Assembly (NCBI RefSeq): GCF_000426645.1
Contig: NZ_AUFT01000011.1
Span: forward strand, 124,001 to 188,000
Length of the DNA stretch: 64,000 nt
Source: Nakamurella lactea DSM 19367
Lineage (GTDB): Bacteria > Actinomycetota > Actinomycetes > Mycobacteriales > Nakamurellaceae
Direction: 5' to 3'
Shown here: one piece after another, positions 44,824-53,256 of the stretch
How positions within the stretch are numbered: position 1 is the first letter of the stretch
How the letters are laid out: each line of letters starts with the position of its first letter
The notes under the pieces: model-generated
Databases searched by the model: none
What the model was told of the DNA's origin: nothing
What the model saw: only the letters and a program-made list of their open reading frames with translations
Program-made: the position numbers and the translations under genes

Positions 44824-46196
44824 CGACTCCGCCGGCGTTTCGCCTCGAGCAGCCGGCGATCCGCCTCGGCGAGCAGGCCACCGGTAGGACCTCCCAGCCT
44901 GCCGACGGCCCAGCCGATTTCGCAGCCTGGCAGCGGTCCGCCGAGCAGATCGCCGAGATCGAGTTCGCTGAGTGCCCGCCGGATGGCCAGCACCGTCGTC
45001 GCAACCCGGTGATCATCCCTGTCGTTGGCCACCACGAACTCGTCACCGCCGAAGCGGCAGACCAGACTGTCCGATGCGGCGATCGCAAGGGCGTTGGCCA
45101 CCCGGACCAACACCTGGTCCCCGACCGGGTGCCCGAAGGTGTCGTTGACCGTCTTGAAGGCGGTGAGGTCGACCATCACGATGGACATCGGCCCGGCCGG
45201 CCGCTGGGCCAGCCAGCTGCTCAACGTCTCGCGATTTGCCAGCGAGGTGAGCGGGTCGACGGCGGCCAGCCGCTCGGCAGCCTCCCGTTGCGCGTCGAGC
45301 AGCGCGGAGTCGCGGCGCAGGCCGGCAGCATCCATGGCATGCGATCGCTCCAGCCACAACCGGCGGGCCGCCGCGGTCACCAACGGGTCGGCAACCACCG
45401 CGCCCGGTGACGCCGCGGCCAGTTCGGCACAGTGCAGCGCGTAGTGCCCGGAACGCGCAGTTGTCCGGTCCTCAGGGGTCTGGCCGGCAAGCTCGATCGC
45501 CCGACGACCGTGCCACAGCGCCTCCGGCAACCGACCGAGCCGGACCATGGCGCGGCACCGCGCTGCGTAGCCGCGGACCCGGGCCCCCGGCAGCAGACCG
45601 GCTTCCGGATGGTCCGAAATCGTGTCGACCGCTGCGGGGTCGGCCGCGATTCGGCACTCATCCATCAGTGCTGCGACCAATGGTGGGTCGTCCTGGCGAT
45701 CCCGCATCGTCGTCAGGTGGAGCTCCGCCCGCCGCCGATGCGCGGCGGCCGCATCGCGCGAGGACCGATCCCCGCGACGGCCGGACCAACCGTCAGCCCC
45801 CGCGACCTGGTCCAGCTCGTCGGCCCAGATCAGGTGCAGTTCGGCGAGCTCGTGGCGGTGCCCGATCGGGGCTCGTTGCAGGTGTGGAACGGCCAGCTCG
45901 TACATGCGCAGGTGCCGGTAGGACCGGGCCAGCGTGCGGCGGACCCTCCAGCCCACCGGCGCCACCCGGACAGCGCGCTCGGCGTCGATCAGCCGGTCGA
46001 CGGCGACGGCGCTGTGGCCGTGTACCGCCGCACGCAGAGCCAGGTCTGCCAGACGTCCGGCGTCGCCACCAGCGTGACCGGCTGCGTCACCGGCTGCCTC
46101 ACCGGCTGCGTCGCCATCGGCGGCGCCGACCACATCGCCGACAGCGGCGCTCACGGTCGTCGAAGACCCGATCGCCACAGCAGCTGGGTGCGTCAC
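44820..46196 (-). CDS. Diguanylate cyclase-like (GGDEF) protein with helical sensor domain
   Basis: 458 aa, GTG start. The N terminus is an odd Ala/Gly/Asp-rich low-complexity stretch (VGDVVGAADGDAAGEAAGDAAGHAGGDAG), followed by TPR-like helices and a GGDEF domain with RFGGDEFVVA. Compared with its neighbour, the DLDNF loop is DLTAF and the later SIGVA motif is degenerate (CEIGWAVGRLGG), so activity may be reduced. No RxxD site. It is translated first and coupled to the downstream GGDEF gene, probably giving a two-enzyme cytosolic signalling unit. The low-complexity start may mean that translation begins further in. Confidence 0.85.
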   Translation of the reverse strand: MTHPAAVAIGSSTTVSAAVGDVVGAADGDAAGEAAGDAAGHAGGDAGRLADLALRAAVHGHSAVAVDRLIDAERAVRVAPVGWRVRRTLARSYRHLRMYELAVPHLQRAPIGHRHELAELHLIWADELDQVAGADGWSGRRGDRSSRDAAAAHRRRAELHLTTMRDRQDDPPLVAALMDECRIAADPAAVDTISDHPEAGLLPGARVRGYAARCRAMVRLGRLPEALWHGRRAIELAGQTPEDRTTARSGHYALHCAELAAASPGAVVADPLVTAAARRLWLERSHAMDAAGLRRDSALLDAQREAAERLAAVDPLTSLANRETLSSWLAQRPAGPMSIVMVDLTAFKTVNDTFGHPVGDQVLVRVANALAIAASDSLVCRFGGDEFVVANDRDDHRVATTVLAIRRALSELDLGDLLGGPLPGCEIGWAVGRLGGPTGGLLAEADRRLLEAKRRRSR

Positions 46197-46317
46197 GTCC
46201 GTATGACGACTAAGTCATCGCTCGCGCACGCGATCAGGCGTCGAATCACCCAAATGGCGTAACTCGCTCCCACTGATTGGGAACGAGGCGGACGCGCCGT
46301 GCGGCATCGCCACGGTC

Positions 46318-47223
46318 TCAGGCGGTCTCCGACGGCGTGCTGCGGTCGGTGGACAACGCGATCGCGATGCACACCAGGGCCATCCCGACGATCTCCCACG
46401 GGCTCGGAAGCTGGTGCAGCACAACCGCTCCGACGATCGCGGCGGCCAGCGGCAGTAGGGCGAGCAGAATGGCGAACTGGGCCGCCGTCACCCGCCGCAG
46501 CACCACCTGTTCGATCGCGTAGGGCAGCACGGAGCTGAACAGCGCGACGCCGGCGAGCAGCAACAGCGCACGCACGTCGGTGACCACCGCGACGAACGAG
46601 CCGACGCCGAACGGGACGAAGACCAACGCACCGGCCGTCATTCCGACGGCGAGCGAGCCGATGCCATCGCGGCGGGTGGCGATCCGCCGGCCGAGCAGGA
46701 TGTAGCCGGCCCAACAGGCTCCGGAGACCACGATGGCTACCAGCCCGACGACGATCGAGGTCGACCAACCACCGATCGACAGCGTGCTCGCCGCCAGCAG
46801 CACCACCCCGGCCGCGGCCAGCACGATCCCCCAGCGCTCCCGCCGGCCACGGCCGGTGATCGCGGCCACGGCGACCGGACCGAGGAACTCGATGGAGACC
46901 GCGATGCCCAGCGGTAGGTGGTCGATGGCCAGGTAGAACGCCAGGTTCATCGCGGCCAACACGATGCCGAACAACGCCGAGGCCCCGAGTTCCCGGGCTG
47001 TCCAGCGTGAGCGCCACGGCCGGCGCCAGAGCAACAGGAACACGGCCGACAGCGCGATCCGCCACCACGACACCCCGAGCGCCGGAAGGGTGGCGAACAG
47101 CCCGACGGCCAGCGCCGCACCGTAATACTGGCTGAAACCCGAGACCACGAACAAGGCAGCGGGCGGTGCCCGGTCGATTCCCCGACGCCGGAGCGGACCG
47201 GCGCTGCCGGCGACGGAGGTCAT
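46318..47223 (-). CDS. EamA/RhtA-family metabolite exporter
   Basis: 301 aa from the ATG at 47223, with ten membrane helices as two five-helix EamA repeats (SQYYGAALAVGLFATLPALGVSWWRIALSAVFLL...; VGLVAIVVSGACWAGYILLGRRI...). LRTA-type members export threonine and homoserine; drug and other metabolite exporters share the fold. A start further upstream would add an improbable hydrophilic leader. Divergent from the quinone oxidoreductase, 70 bp apart. The substrate cannot be read from sequence. Confidence 0.88.
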   Translation of the reverse strand: MTSVAGSAGPLRRRGIDRAPPAALFVVSGFSQYYGAALAVGLFATLPALGVSWWRIALSAVFLLLWRRPWRSRWTARELGASALFGIVLAAMNLAFYLAIDHLPLGIAVSIEFLGPVAVAAITGRGRRERWGIVLAAAGVVLLAASTLSIGGWSTSIVVGLVAIVVSGACWAGYILLGRRIATRRDGIGSLAVGMTAGALVFVPFGVGSFVAVVTDVRALLLLAGVALFSSVLPYAIEQVVLRRVTAAQFAILLALLPLAAAIVGAVVLHQLPSPWEIVGMALVCIAIALSTDRSTPSETA

Positions 47224-47293
47224 GACGACAGCCTGCCAGCAACGACGACGTCGCCCGCAGCCGTGTCGGGCCGGTGCGCTTAAGGTGGCCATC

Positions 47294-48340
47294 ATGTGGG
47301 CAGTGACGGTGCAGGACTCCGGACCGAGTAACGGCGCGACGCCGCCGGTGCTCGGCTGGGCACAGGTCCCCGACCCGACGCCCGGTCCGGGCGAGGTGCT
47401 GATCGCCGTCACCGCGAGCGCCGTCAATCGCGCCGACGTGCTGCAGGCAGCGGGAAACTACGCGCCGCCGCCGGGTGCCAGCCAGATCCTCGGGCTGGAA
47501 TGCTCCGGCCGGATCGCCGCGGTCGGCGACGGCGTCGACGGCTGGTCCGTCGGCGACCAGTGCTGTGCCCTGCTGGCCGGGGGTGGTTACGCCGAACTGG
47601 TGGCGGTACCGGTGCAGCAACTGCTGCCGGTGCCGGACGGCGTCGACCTGGTGTCCGCCGCCGCACTGCCCGAGGCGGCCTGCACGGTGTGGTCGAACCT
47701 GGTGATGGCCGCCGGGTTGTCGGCAGGTCAGACCCTGCTGGTGCACGGCGGCGGCTCCGGCATCGGCACCATGGCGATCCAGGTGGGGAAGGCGCTCGGG
47801 GCCGGGGTTGCCGTCACCGCCGGGCGCGCCGAGACCCTGACCGCGTGCGCCGAGCTGGGTGCCGACCTGCTCATCAACCATCGGACCGACGACTTCGTCG
47901 AGCGAATCGCGGACGCCGGCGGCGCCGACGTGATCCTGGACGTCATGGGGGCGAAGTACCTGTCGCGCAACATTTCCGCCCTCGCGGTGGGCGGTCGCCT
48001 GGTCGTCGTCGGAATGCAGGGCGGAACCACCGGCGAACTGAACATCCAGGCGTTGATGCGCAAGCAGGGCTCGGTGATCTCCACCGCTCTGCGGTTCCGG
48101 CCGCTGACCGGAACCGGTTCCAAACAGGCCGTGGTGCAACAGGTCCGGGACCGGCTCTGGCCGCCGGTCGCAGCCGGGACGGTCCGCCCGGTCATCGACA
48201 CTGTGCTGCCGATGACGCAGGCCGGCCAGGCCCACCGGCGGTTGGTTGCCGGCGGCCACTTCGGCAAGATGGTGCTGCAGGTCCCGACGCACGACGGTAT
48301 CGACGACAACCAGCGAACATCGGAAGGCACTGATCGATGA
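47294..48340 (+). CDS. Zinc-free quinone oxidoreductase (QOR family, medium-chain dehydrogenase)
   Basis: 348 aa from the ATG at 47294, with AAGGTGG upstream. Motifs: SAVNRADVLQAAGNYAPPPGASQILGLECSG, PEAACTVWSNLVMAAGLSAGQTLLVHGGGSGIGTMAIQVGKALGA (NADPH Rossmann), and no catalytic zinc ligands. Reduces quinones with NADPH by one or two electrons. Its stop overlaps the bpa ATG by 4 bp, so the two proteins are translationally coupled, an unexplained pairing with the proteasome. Confidence 0.92.
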   Translation: MWAVTVQDSGPSNGATPPVLGWAQVPDPTPGPGEVLIAVTASAVNRADVLQAAGNYAPPPGASQILGLECSGRIAAVGDGVDGWSVGDQCCALLAGGGYAELVAVPVQQLLPVPDGVDLVSAAALPEAACTVWSNLVMAAGLSAGQTLLVHGGGSGIGTMAIQVGKALGAGVAVTAGRAETLTACAELGADLLINHRTDDFVERIADAGGADVILDVMGAKYLSRNISALAVGGRLVVVGMQGGTTGELNIQALMRKQGSVISTALRFRPLTGTGSKQAVVQQVRDRLWPPVAAGTVRPVIDTVLPMTQAGQAHRRLVAGGHFGKMVLQVPTHDGIDDNQRTSEGTDR

Positions 48341-48912
48341 CGAATCCCGACAACAGGGAGAACCCCGGCAGCACCGAGCAGCGGCGAGTGGTGGTGATCG
48401 GGCCGGACGGGCAGCCGGTAGGGATGGCCGATGTCCCGGCACACACTGTCACCGGGGTCGACGACCAGGCCGAAGGCGCCGGCGGCCCGGCCGAGATGAT
48501 CGGCGAACCCGCCAAGGTGATGCGGATCGGCACAATGATCAAGCAGCTGCTGGAGGAGGTGCGGGCGGCGCCGTTGGACGAGGCCAGTCGGGTGCGGCTC
48601 AAGGAGATCCATGCCGCGTCGATCAAGGAGCTGGAGGAGGGGCTGACGCCGGAGCTGCGTGATGAGCTGGAGCGCCTCTCGCTGCCGTTCACCGAGGATT
48701 CGGTGCCCTCCGATGCCGAACTCCGGATCGCCCAGGCGCAGCTGGTGGGCTGGCTGGAGGGCGTTTTCCATGGCCTGCAGACGGCCATCTTCGCCCAGCA
48801 GATGGCCGCCCGCAGCCAGCTCGAGCAGATCCGTCGCGGCATGCTGCCGCCCGGCCAGTCGGCGCACCCCCAGGAGCCGGGCGTCGCCGGCGGCACCGGC
48901 CAGTACCTGTAG
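48337..48912 (+). CDS. bpa: Bacterial proteasome activator (Bpa/PafE)
   Basis: 191 aa. The C terminus ends GQYL, the motif by which Bpa rings dock on the 20S proteasome and open its gate without ATP. The middle is the helical Bpa core (MRIGTMIKQLLEEVRAAPLDEASRVRLKEIHAASIKELEEGLTPELRDEL...). The N-terminal ~55 residues are disordered-like. Mycobacterial homologues help degrade HspR and unfolded proteins. Its presence implies a proteasome in this organism. Coupled by ATGA to the oxidoreductase gene. Confidence 0.95.
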   Translation: MTNPDNRENPGSTEQRRVVVIGPDGQPVGMADVPAHTVTGVDDQAEGAGGPAEMIGEPAKVMRIGTMIKQLLEEVRAAPLDEASRVRLKEIHAASIKELEEGLTPELRDELERLSLPFTEDSVPSDAELRIAQAQLVGWLEGVFHGLQTAIFAQQMAARSQLEQIRRGMLPPGQSAHPQEPGVAGGTGQYL

Positions 48913-49049
48913 CCCGGCGCTTATCACTCCCCACCGACTTCGTCGTCGGGGCCCGCCTGCTGCCGCTTACCGAGTAGTTGACTTTCGTCACTCCAGCCCC
49001 AGACTTGAGGACTTCGCAAGCGCATCCGACGTTGATAAGCGCCGGGGCT
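48911..49049. repeat. Inverted-repeat-bounded 139-bp intergenic element
   Basis: AGCCCGGCGCTTATCA (48911-48926) and its reverse complement TGATAAGCGCCGGG(G)CT (49033-49049, one inserted G) flank 106 bp that also contain a CCGAC/GTCGG hairpin. It lies between convergent bpa and the HAD gene and overlaps the bpa stop. It could be a bidirectional terminator or a small MITE-like insertion. Confidence 0.7.
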
Positions 49050-49056
49050 GGGGGCT

Positions 49057-49851
49057 TCAGAACCAGCGCTCGAGTACCTGGGCGACGCCGTCGGAGTCGT
49101 TGTCCGGCGCGGTGTCGGACGCCGCGGCCAGGGCGATCGGGTGCGCGCCGGACATGGCGAACGAGCGGCCGGCCCAGCGCAGCATCTCGGCATCGTTGGG
49201 CATGTCGCCGAAGGCGACCGCTTCGGCCGGCTCGACGCCGAACCGTTCGGCCAATCGGTGCAGCGCCGCGCCCTTGTTCACCCCGGCGGCTGCCACCTCG
49301 ATCAGCCCGGCGTTGGTCGAGTAGGTGACCGACACCCGGTCCGGTGCCACCTGTTTGGCCGCGGCCGCCAGCACCGACGAGTCATTTCCCTGACGCAGCA
49401 ACATCTTCACTGCCGGCTCGGACAACAGCTCGGAGCGCGGCAGTACCCGGAAGTCGCCGTCGTCCCAAGGATGGTCGTACTCCTGCTCGGACCAGGCGTC
49501 GTTCTGGGTGAACCCGAGCCGTTCGACCGCCAGCGCGAAGTTCGGGATGTGCTCGGTGTACTCCTCGACGAAGTCGTGCATCGTCTGCGGGGTGAGCGGC
49601 GAGACGTCGAGCATCTCCTCGGCCGCGACGTCGAACACCACCGCGCCGTTCATGCAGATCGCGGTGCCCTCGAAGCCGACGTCCAACACGGGGTTCAGCC
49701 ACCAGACCGGCCGACCGGTGGCCACCACCACCAGCGCGCCCGCCTCACGGGCCCGGCGCAGTGCGGCGGCGTTACGATCGGAGACCCGGCCGGCCTCGTT
49801 CAGCAGTGTGCCGTCCAGGTCGGTGACGATCATGCGGGGAGCGTTACTCAC
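49057..49851 (-). CDS. Cof-type HAD phosphatase
   Basis: 264 aa from the GTG at 49851, with GGGAG at a suitable distance. HAD motif I MIVTDLDGTLLNEAGRVSDRN, motif II VVVATGRPVWW, a C2B cap, and motifs III/IV NKGAALHRLAERFG...AFGDMPNDAEML. Such proteins dephosphorylate sugar phosphates or nucleotides/flavins in the cytosol with Mg2+. The specific substrate is unknown. The gene is followed across the inverted-repeat element by convergent bpa. Confidence 0.9.
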   Translation of the reverse strand: MSNAPRMIVTDLDGTLLNEAGRVSDRNAAALRRAREAGALVVVATGRPVWWLNPVLDVGFEGTAICMNGAVVFDVAAEEMLDVSPLTPQTMHDFVEEYTEHIPNFALAVERLGFTQNDAWSEQEYDHPWDDGDFRVLPRSELLSEPAVKMLLRQGNDSSVLAAAAKQVAPDRVSVTYSTNAGLIEVAAAGVNKGAALHRLAERFGVEPAEAVAFGDMPNDAEMLRWAGRSFAMSGAHPIALAAASDTAPDNDSDGVAQVLERWF

Positions 49852-49927
49852 GTCCCCAGTCTCCCAGGTCGGCCGAGTCGCCTCGACCCTGCGCCCCGGC
49901 CCCGCCTCGACCGGCAGCACGGCGTGC

Positions 49928-50419
49928 TCAGTACGGGGTGCGGTCGTCCTTGTCGGTCCAAGAACTGAAGACCTCGGCCGCCCCGGCTACCGGCAGCTGC
50001 CGGAACACCATCGATCTGGCGGCCGGATCCAGGCCGATCTCGTCATAGATCATCGAGTCGTCGAAGCCGCCGGCCGCCGCATCGTCCCTGGTAGCGGCGA
50101 AATACACCGCGGCCGGCCGGGCCCAGTACATCGCGCCAAGACACATCGGGCAGGGCTCGCAGGAGGAGTAGACGATCGCGTCGGTCAACTGGAAGCTGCC
50201 GATCGCCGCGCAGGCTGCCCGGATCGCGGTGACCTCGGCGTGGGCGGTGGGATCGTTGGTGGCCAGCACCCGGTTCCAGCCCTCGGCGAGTACCTGGCCG
50301 CCGCGCACCACCAGCGCGCCGAACGGCCCGCCGTCGCCGCTGCGCATGCCGTGGTCGGCGAGCTCGACGGCCCGCTGCAGGTAGCGCAAGTGCTGTTCGC
50401 GCTGGTCACCGGTGCTCAC
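49928..50419 (-). CDS. guaD: Guanine deaminase-like cytidine-deaminase-fold enzyme
   Basis: 163 aa. Zinc motif HAE in NDPTAHAEVTAIRAA and SSCEPCPMCLGAMYWA, plus the C-terminal EIGLDPAARSMVFRQLPVAGAAEVFSSWTDKDDRTPY tail seen in Bacillus-type guanine deaminases, where the last residues close the active site. Converts guanine to xanthine. tRNA adenosine deaminase is less likely because of this tail. TAGTCT 7 nt before the GTG suggests leaderless expression. Confidence 0.85.
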   Translation of the reverse strand: MSTGDQREQHLRYLQRAVELADHGMRSGDGGPFGALVVRGGQVLAEGWNRVLATNDPTAHAEVTAIRAACAAIGSFQLTDAIVYSSCEPCPMCLGAMYWARPAAVYFAATRDDAAAGGFDDSMIYDEIGLDPAARSMVFRQLPVAGAAEVFSSWTDKDDRTPY

Positions 50420-50426
50420 CTGGCTC

Positions 50427-50432
50427 AGACTA
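50427..50432 (-). promoter_or_regulatory. -10 box of a leaderless promoter (deaminase gene)
   Basis: TAGTCT on the minus strand, separated by 7 nt from the GTG at 50419. No ribosome site. Confidence 0.5.
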
Positions 50433-50471
50433 GTCCGAAGCGGCGAGCCACACCCGCCAGGGCCGATCGAC

Positions 50472-50544
50472 GAAAACTCGACGCCAGTCGAGCGAAAACC
50501 GCGATTCCGGGCCGGATCGGGCCAACTGGCGACGGGTTCTCAGG
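50472..50544. repeat. Dispersed palindromic intergenic element, copy B
   Basis: About 73 bp between serS and the deaminase gene, the second copy of the element at 28020-28096. Left arm ACTCGACGCCAGT and right arm ACTGGCGACGGGT pair with two mismatches. Compared with copy A several arm bases differ while pairing is kept, which indicates that the hairpin matters. Confidence 0.75.
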
Positions 50545-50557
50545 GAAGCCGAACTGC

Positions 50558-51817
50558 TCAGGCCGGTTCGAGAACGTCCAGCCCGAGGAACGGCCGGAGC
50601 GCCTGCGGCACAACGACACTGCCGTCGGCCTGCTGGTGGTTCTCCAGGATCGACACGATCCATCTGGTGGTCACCAGGGTGCCGTTCAGGGTCGCCGCGA
50701 CCTGCGGCTTACCGGCCTCGTCGCGGTACCGCACGCCGAGCCGACGGGCCTGGAAGGTGGTGCAGTTGGACGTCGAGGTGAGCTCGCGATAGGCGTGCTG
50801 GGTGGGTACCCAGGCCTCGCAGTCGTACTTGCGCGCCGCCGAGGTGCCCAGGTCGCCGGCGGCCACATCGATGACCCGGTACGGGATCTCCATCGCGCCG
50901 AGCATGTCCTCCTCGTACGACAGCAACCGCAGATGCTCGGCCTCGGCGTCCTCCGGGCGGCAGTAGACGAACATCTCCACCTTGTCGAACTGGTGCACCC
51001 GGATGATCCCGCGGGTGTCCTTGCCGTAGCTGCCGGCCTCCCGGCGGAAGCAGGAGGACTGGCCGGCATAACGGATCGGGCCGTCGGCCAGGTCGAGGAT
51101 CTCGCCGCCGTGATACGCCGCCATCGGCACCTCGGAGGTGCCGACCAGGAACAGGTCGTCCTCCTCGAGGTGGTACACCTCGGCCACGTGTTCGCCGAGA
51201 AAACCGGTGCCCTCCATGGATTCCGGCTTCACCAGCACCGGCGGAATGATCGGGACGAAGCCGTTTGCCAACGCCTTGCCGATCGCCAGGTTGAACATCG
51301 CCCACTGCAGCCGGGCGCCGACCCCGCGCAGGAAGTAGAACCGCGCGCCGGACACCTTGGCGCCGCGCTCCATGTCGATGGCCCGCAGCCGCTCGCCGAT
51401 CTCGAGGTGGTCGAGCGGCGCGAAGTCGAAAGACCGCGGCTCCCCGACGTGCTTGAGCGTCACGAAGTCGGCCTCACCGCCGGCCGGGACACCGTCGATG
51501 ATGACGTTCGGGATCGCCTTGTGCGCCGCCGTCAGCCGCTCGTTCGCCGCGGTCTCGGCCGCCTCGGCGGCCTTCACCTCGATGGACAGCTCCTTGCCGC
51601 GGTCCAGCAGCGCGGGCCGGTCCTGCTTGGCGGCCTTGCCGACCGTTCGACCGAACGCCTTCTGTTCCGCCCGCAGGTCGTCCGCGGCGGCCACCGCCGC
51701 CCGACGGTCGGCATCGGCCGACAGCAGCGCGTCGACCACGGACTCGTCGGCCCCGCGGGCGCGCTGGGAGGCCCGGACCGTGTCCGGATTGTCGCGGAGT
51801 TCTCGCAGGTCGATCAC
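50558..51817 (-). CDS. serS: Seryl-tRNA synthetase
   Basis: 419 aa, class II synthetase. N-terminal coiled-coil arm (~30-110) that binds the long variable arm of tRNA-Ser. Motif 2 [25 protein letters not shown] and motif 3 [23 protein letters not shown] are intact. Charges tRNA-Ser, including the UGA isoacceptor in this window. GTG start with a TAGGCT box 6 nt upstream and no ribosome site, so probably leaderless. Confidence 0.97.
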   Translation of the reverse strand: MIDLRELRDNPDTVRASQRARGADESVVDALLSADADRRAAVAAADDLRAEQKAFGRTVGKAAKQDRPALLDRGKELSIEVKAAEAAETAANERLTAAHKAIPNVIIDGVPAGGEADFVTLKHVGEPRSFDFAPLDHLEIGERLRAIDMERGAKVSGARFYFLRGVGARLQWAMFNLAIGKALANGFVPIIPPVLVKPESMEGTGFLGEHVAEVYHLEEDDLFLVGTSEVPMAAYHGGEILDLADGPIRYAGQSSCFRREAGSYGKDTRGIIRVHQFDKVEMFVYCRPEDAEAEHLRLLSYEEDMLGAMEIPYRVIDVAAGDLGTSAARKYDCEAWVPTQHAYRELTSTSNCTTFQARRLGVRYRDEAGKPQVAATLNGTLVTTRWIVSILENHQQADGSVVVPQALRPFLGLDVLEPA

Positions 51818-51823
51818 CGCATC

Positions 51824-51829
51824 AGCCTA
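51824..51829 (-). promoter_or_regulatory. -10 box of a leaderless promoter (serS)
   Basis: TAGGCT on the minus strand, 6 nt before the GTG start at 51817. Confidence 0.55.
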
Positions 51830-51947
51830 TCGACCTCGCTGACCGGATTTCCGCGGACCACCGGGGTCGGTCCACCGGGGTCGGACCTCAGCCGGTCGGT
51901 TCTGCCTGGCGGCCTGGAATGCTCGGCTGCACGCGCGCAGCCGACCG

Positions 51948-52142
51948 TCAGCCGTGCGGGTCGTCGGCATCCAGCGCCACCTGCTGCAGGCAGGCCCGGC
52001 ACAGGCAGTCCTGGCCGTCGGCCGGCACGGGCAGCCGCAGCGATTCGGTGGCGCACCAGCAGTTGCCGGCGGGCCGGCAGAAGAAGGTGGCGCCGCAGCG
52101 GGCGCAGCGCAGCGTCCTGGTTCCACCGGTGTCAGGCGCCAT
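51948..52142 (-). CDS. Small cysteine-rich CWC-family protein
   Basis: 64 aa with eight cysteines: LRCARCGATFFC, GNCWCATESLRLPVP and CLCRACLQQV. The CxxC...CWC pattern fits the CWC family of presumed metal-binding proteins of unknown function. No strong ribosome site; the ATG at 52142 gives the typical length, whereas earlier starts give unrelated residues. It lies in the gap between serS and the zincin gene, opposite to the latter. Confidence 0.75.
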   Translation of the reverse strand: MAPDTGGTRTLRCARCGATFFCRPAGNCWCATESLRLPVPADGQDCLCRACLQQVALDADDPHG

Positions 52143-52247
52143 GGCGCACACCGTATCCCGGCCGCCGGCGCCGCCGGCCGAGCACCGCGGGTTCCTCCAG
52201 CAGCGAACGGGCGATGGCGTCGCACGACACCCCGGCACAATGGGGTC

Positions 52248-52595
52248 ATGTCCATCGAGATGTCCCGCCGCGACTTCGACGACCTGGTGTCGGAAGCGCT
52301 GGATCTGATCCCGGAGGAGTTCACCCGGGCGATGGACAACGTCGTGGTGCTGGTCGAGGACCGGCACCCGACCCGCAGCCTGTACGGGCTCTACCACGGC
52401 GTCGCGCTGACCAGTAGGACCAGCAGCTACTCGGGACACCTGCCGGACACCATCACCATCTACCGGGAGCCGATCCTGCGGTTCGCCCGGGACGAGGACG
52501 CGGCGCGGCATCAGGTTGCCACCACGGTGATCCACGAGGTCGCCCACCACTTCGGCATCGACGACGACCGGCTGGACGAGCTCGGCTGGGCCTGA
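52248..52595 (+). CDS. Minimal zincin metallopeptidase family protein
   Basis: 115 aa. Contains HEVAHHFGI with H96, E97 and H100 as presumed zinc ligands and catalytic glutamate. The N terminus (RRDFDDLVSEALDLIPEEF) and VVVLVEDRHP match the small actinobacterial metallopeptidase family found near serS in mycobacteria. Substrate unknown. A CACAAT box 6 nt before the ATG may be a weak leaderless promoter. Confidence 0.88.
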   Translation: MSIEMSRRDFDDLVSEALDLIPEEFTRAMDNVVVLVEDRHPTRSLYGLYHGVALTSRTSSYSGHLPDTITIYREPILRFARDEDAARHQVATTVIHEVAHHFGIDDDRLDELGWA

Positions 52596-52610
52596 GCCTG
52601 CGGCCCGACC

Positions 52611-52670
52611 GCACCAGCGGCGGGTTCAGCACCGGCGGGTTCAGAGCCCGCGGGTTCAGAACCGGCGGGT
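52611..52670 (-). repeat. Four 15-bp tandem units duplicating a stop-codon context
   Basis: Minus-strand units ACCCGCCGGTTCTGA, ACCCGCGGGCTCTGA, ACCCGCCGGTGCTGA and a degenerate fourth. The first is the 3' end of the membrane-protein gene. Because 15 is a multiple of three, units 2 and 3 place further TGA codons in the same frame. Confidence 0.85.
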
Positions 52671-53192
52671 GAAGGGCAGCGGCTTGCGCATCCGGATCAG
52701 CAAGAGCAAGGGCACCAGCACGTACCAGGTGTTGAAGGCCAGGAACTTCGCCGGGTTCGGGGTGCGCCACTGCTGCTCGCCGAAGAACTCGACGCCGAAC
52801 ACCACGATGCCGGTAAGGGTGACGATCATCGTCGCGTAGATGACCGCCGGCAACTGGATCCAGTTCCGGCCGCGGAGCAGCGCGTACACCAGCACCGGAT
52901 AGAACGGCATGTAGACGAACGCGGACAGCCCGGTGACGATCCGCATCCAGTCCGGCGGGGTCATGAACAGCGGGTCGGTGTCGTGTGCGTACCAGTAGTT
53001 GGACTGCACGAAGAAATTGTCCGACGGCTGGGTGAAGTCGACTCCAACGGTCGGCAACAGATCGCTGATCAGCGACGTGATGGTGAACGCCGCGAAGAAG
53101 ACCGCGAAGACGATGTCGATCCGGCGGTCGCGCAGCGGGAGGTTCGGCGGGGTCGCCGTCGCCGGCTCGGCCGCCGGGGCCGGGTCAGTCAT
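52656..53192 (-). CDS. EXPERA/emopamil-binding-like membrane protein
   Basis: 178 aa with four membrane helices (about 28-48, 88-108, 118-138, 152-170). The order RRIDIVFAVFFAAFTITSLISDLLPTVGVD, WMRIVTGLSAFVYMPFYPVLVYALLRG and FLAFNTWYVLVPLLLLIRM resembles EXPERA-domain proteins (EBP, TMEM97), which include sterol isomerases. Bacterial members have no assigned role. Ends in the 15-bp repeat. Assignment is from pattern only. Confidence 0.6.
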   Translation of the reverse strand: MTDPAPAAEPATATPPNLPLRDRRIDIVFAVFFAAFTITSLISDLLPTVGVDFTQPSDNFFVQSNYWYAHDTDPLFMTPPDWMRIVTGLSAFVYMPFYPVLVYALLRGRNWIQLPAVIYATMIVTLTGIVVFGVEFFGEQQWRTPNPAKFLAFNTWYVLVPLLLLIRMRKPLPFTRRF

Positions 53193-53244
53193 GTCCGGCG
53201 ACTGTACGGCGGTGGTTCCCGGTCGGCGGCAGCGGGCCGGACAT

Positions 53245-53250
53245 TAGGCT
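53245..53250 (+). promoter_or_regulatory. -10 box of a leaderless promoter (PfkB kinase)
   Basis: TAGGCT ends 6 nt before the ATG at 53257; no ribosome site. Confidence 0.55.
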
Positions 53251-53256
53251 CGCCGG

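Noticed and set aside
46197-46317. GACGACTAAGTCATC palindrome upstream of the GGDEF pair as an operator
   Set aside because: A single short imperfect palindrome with no clear promoter boxes next to it; insufficient support.
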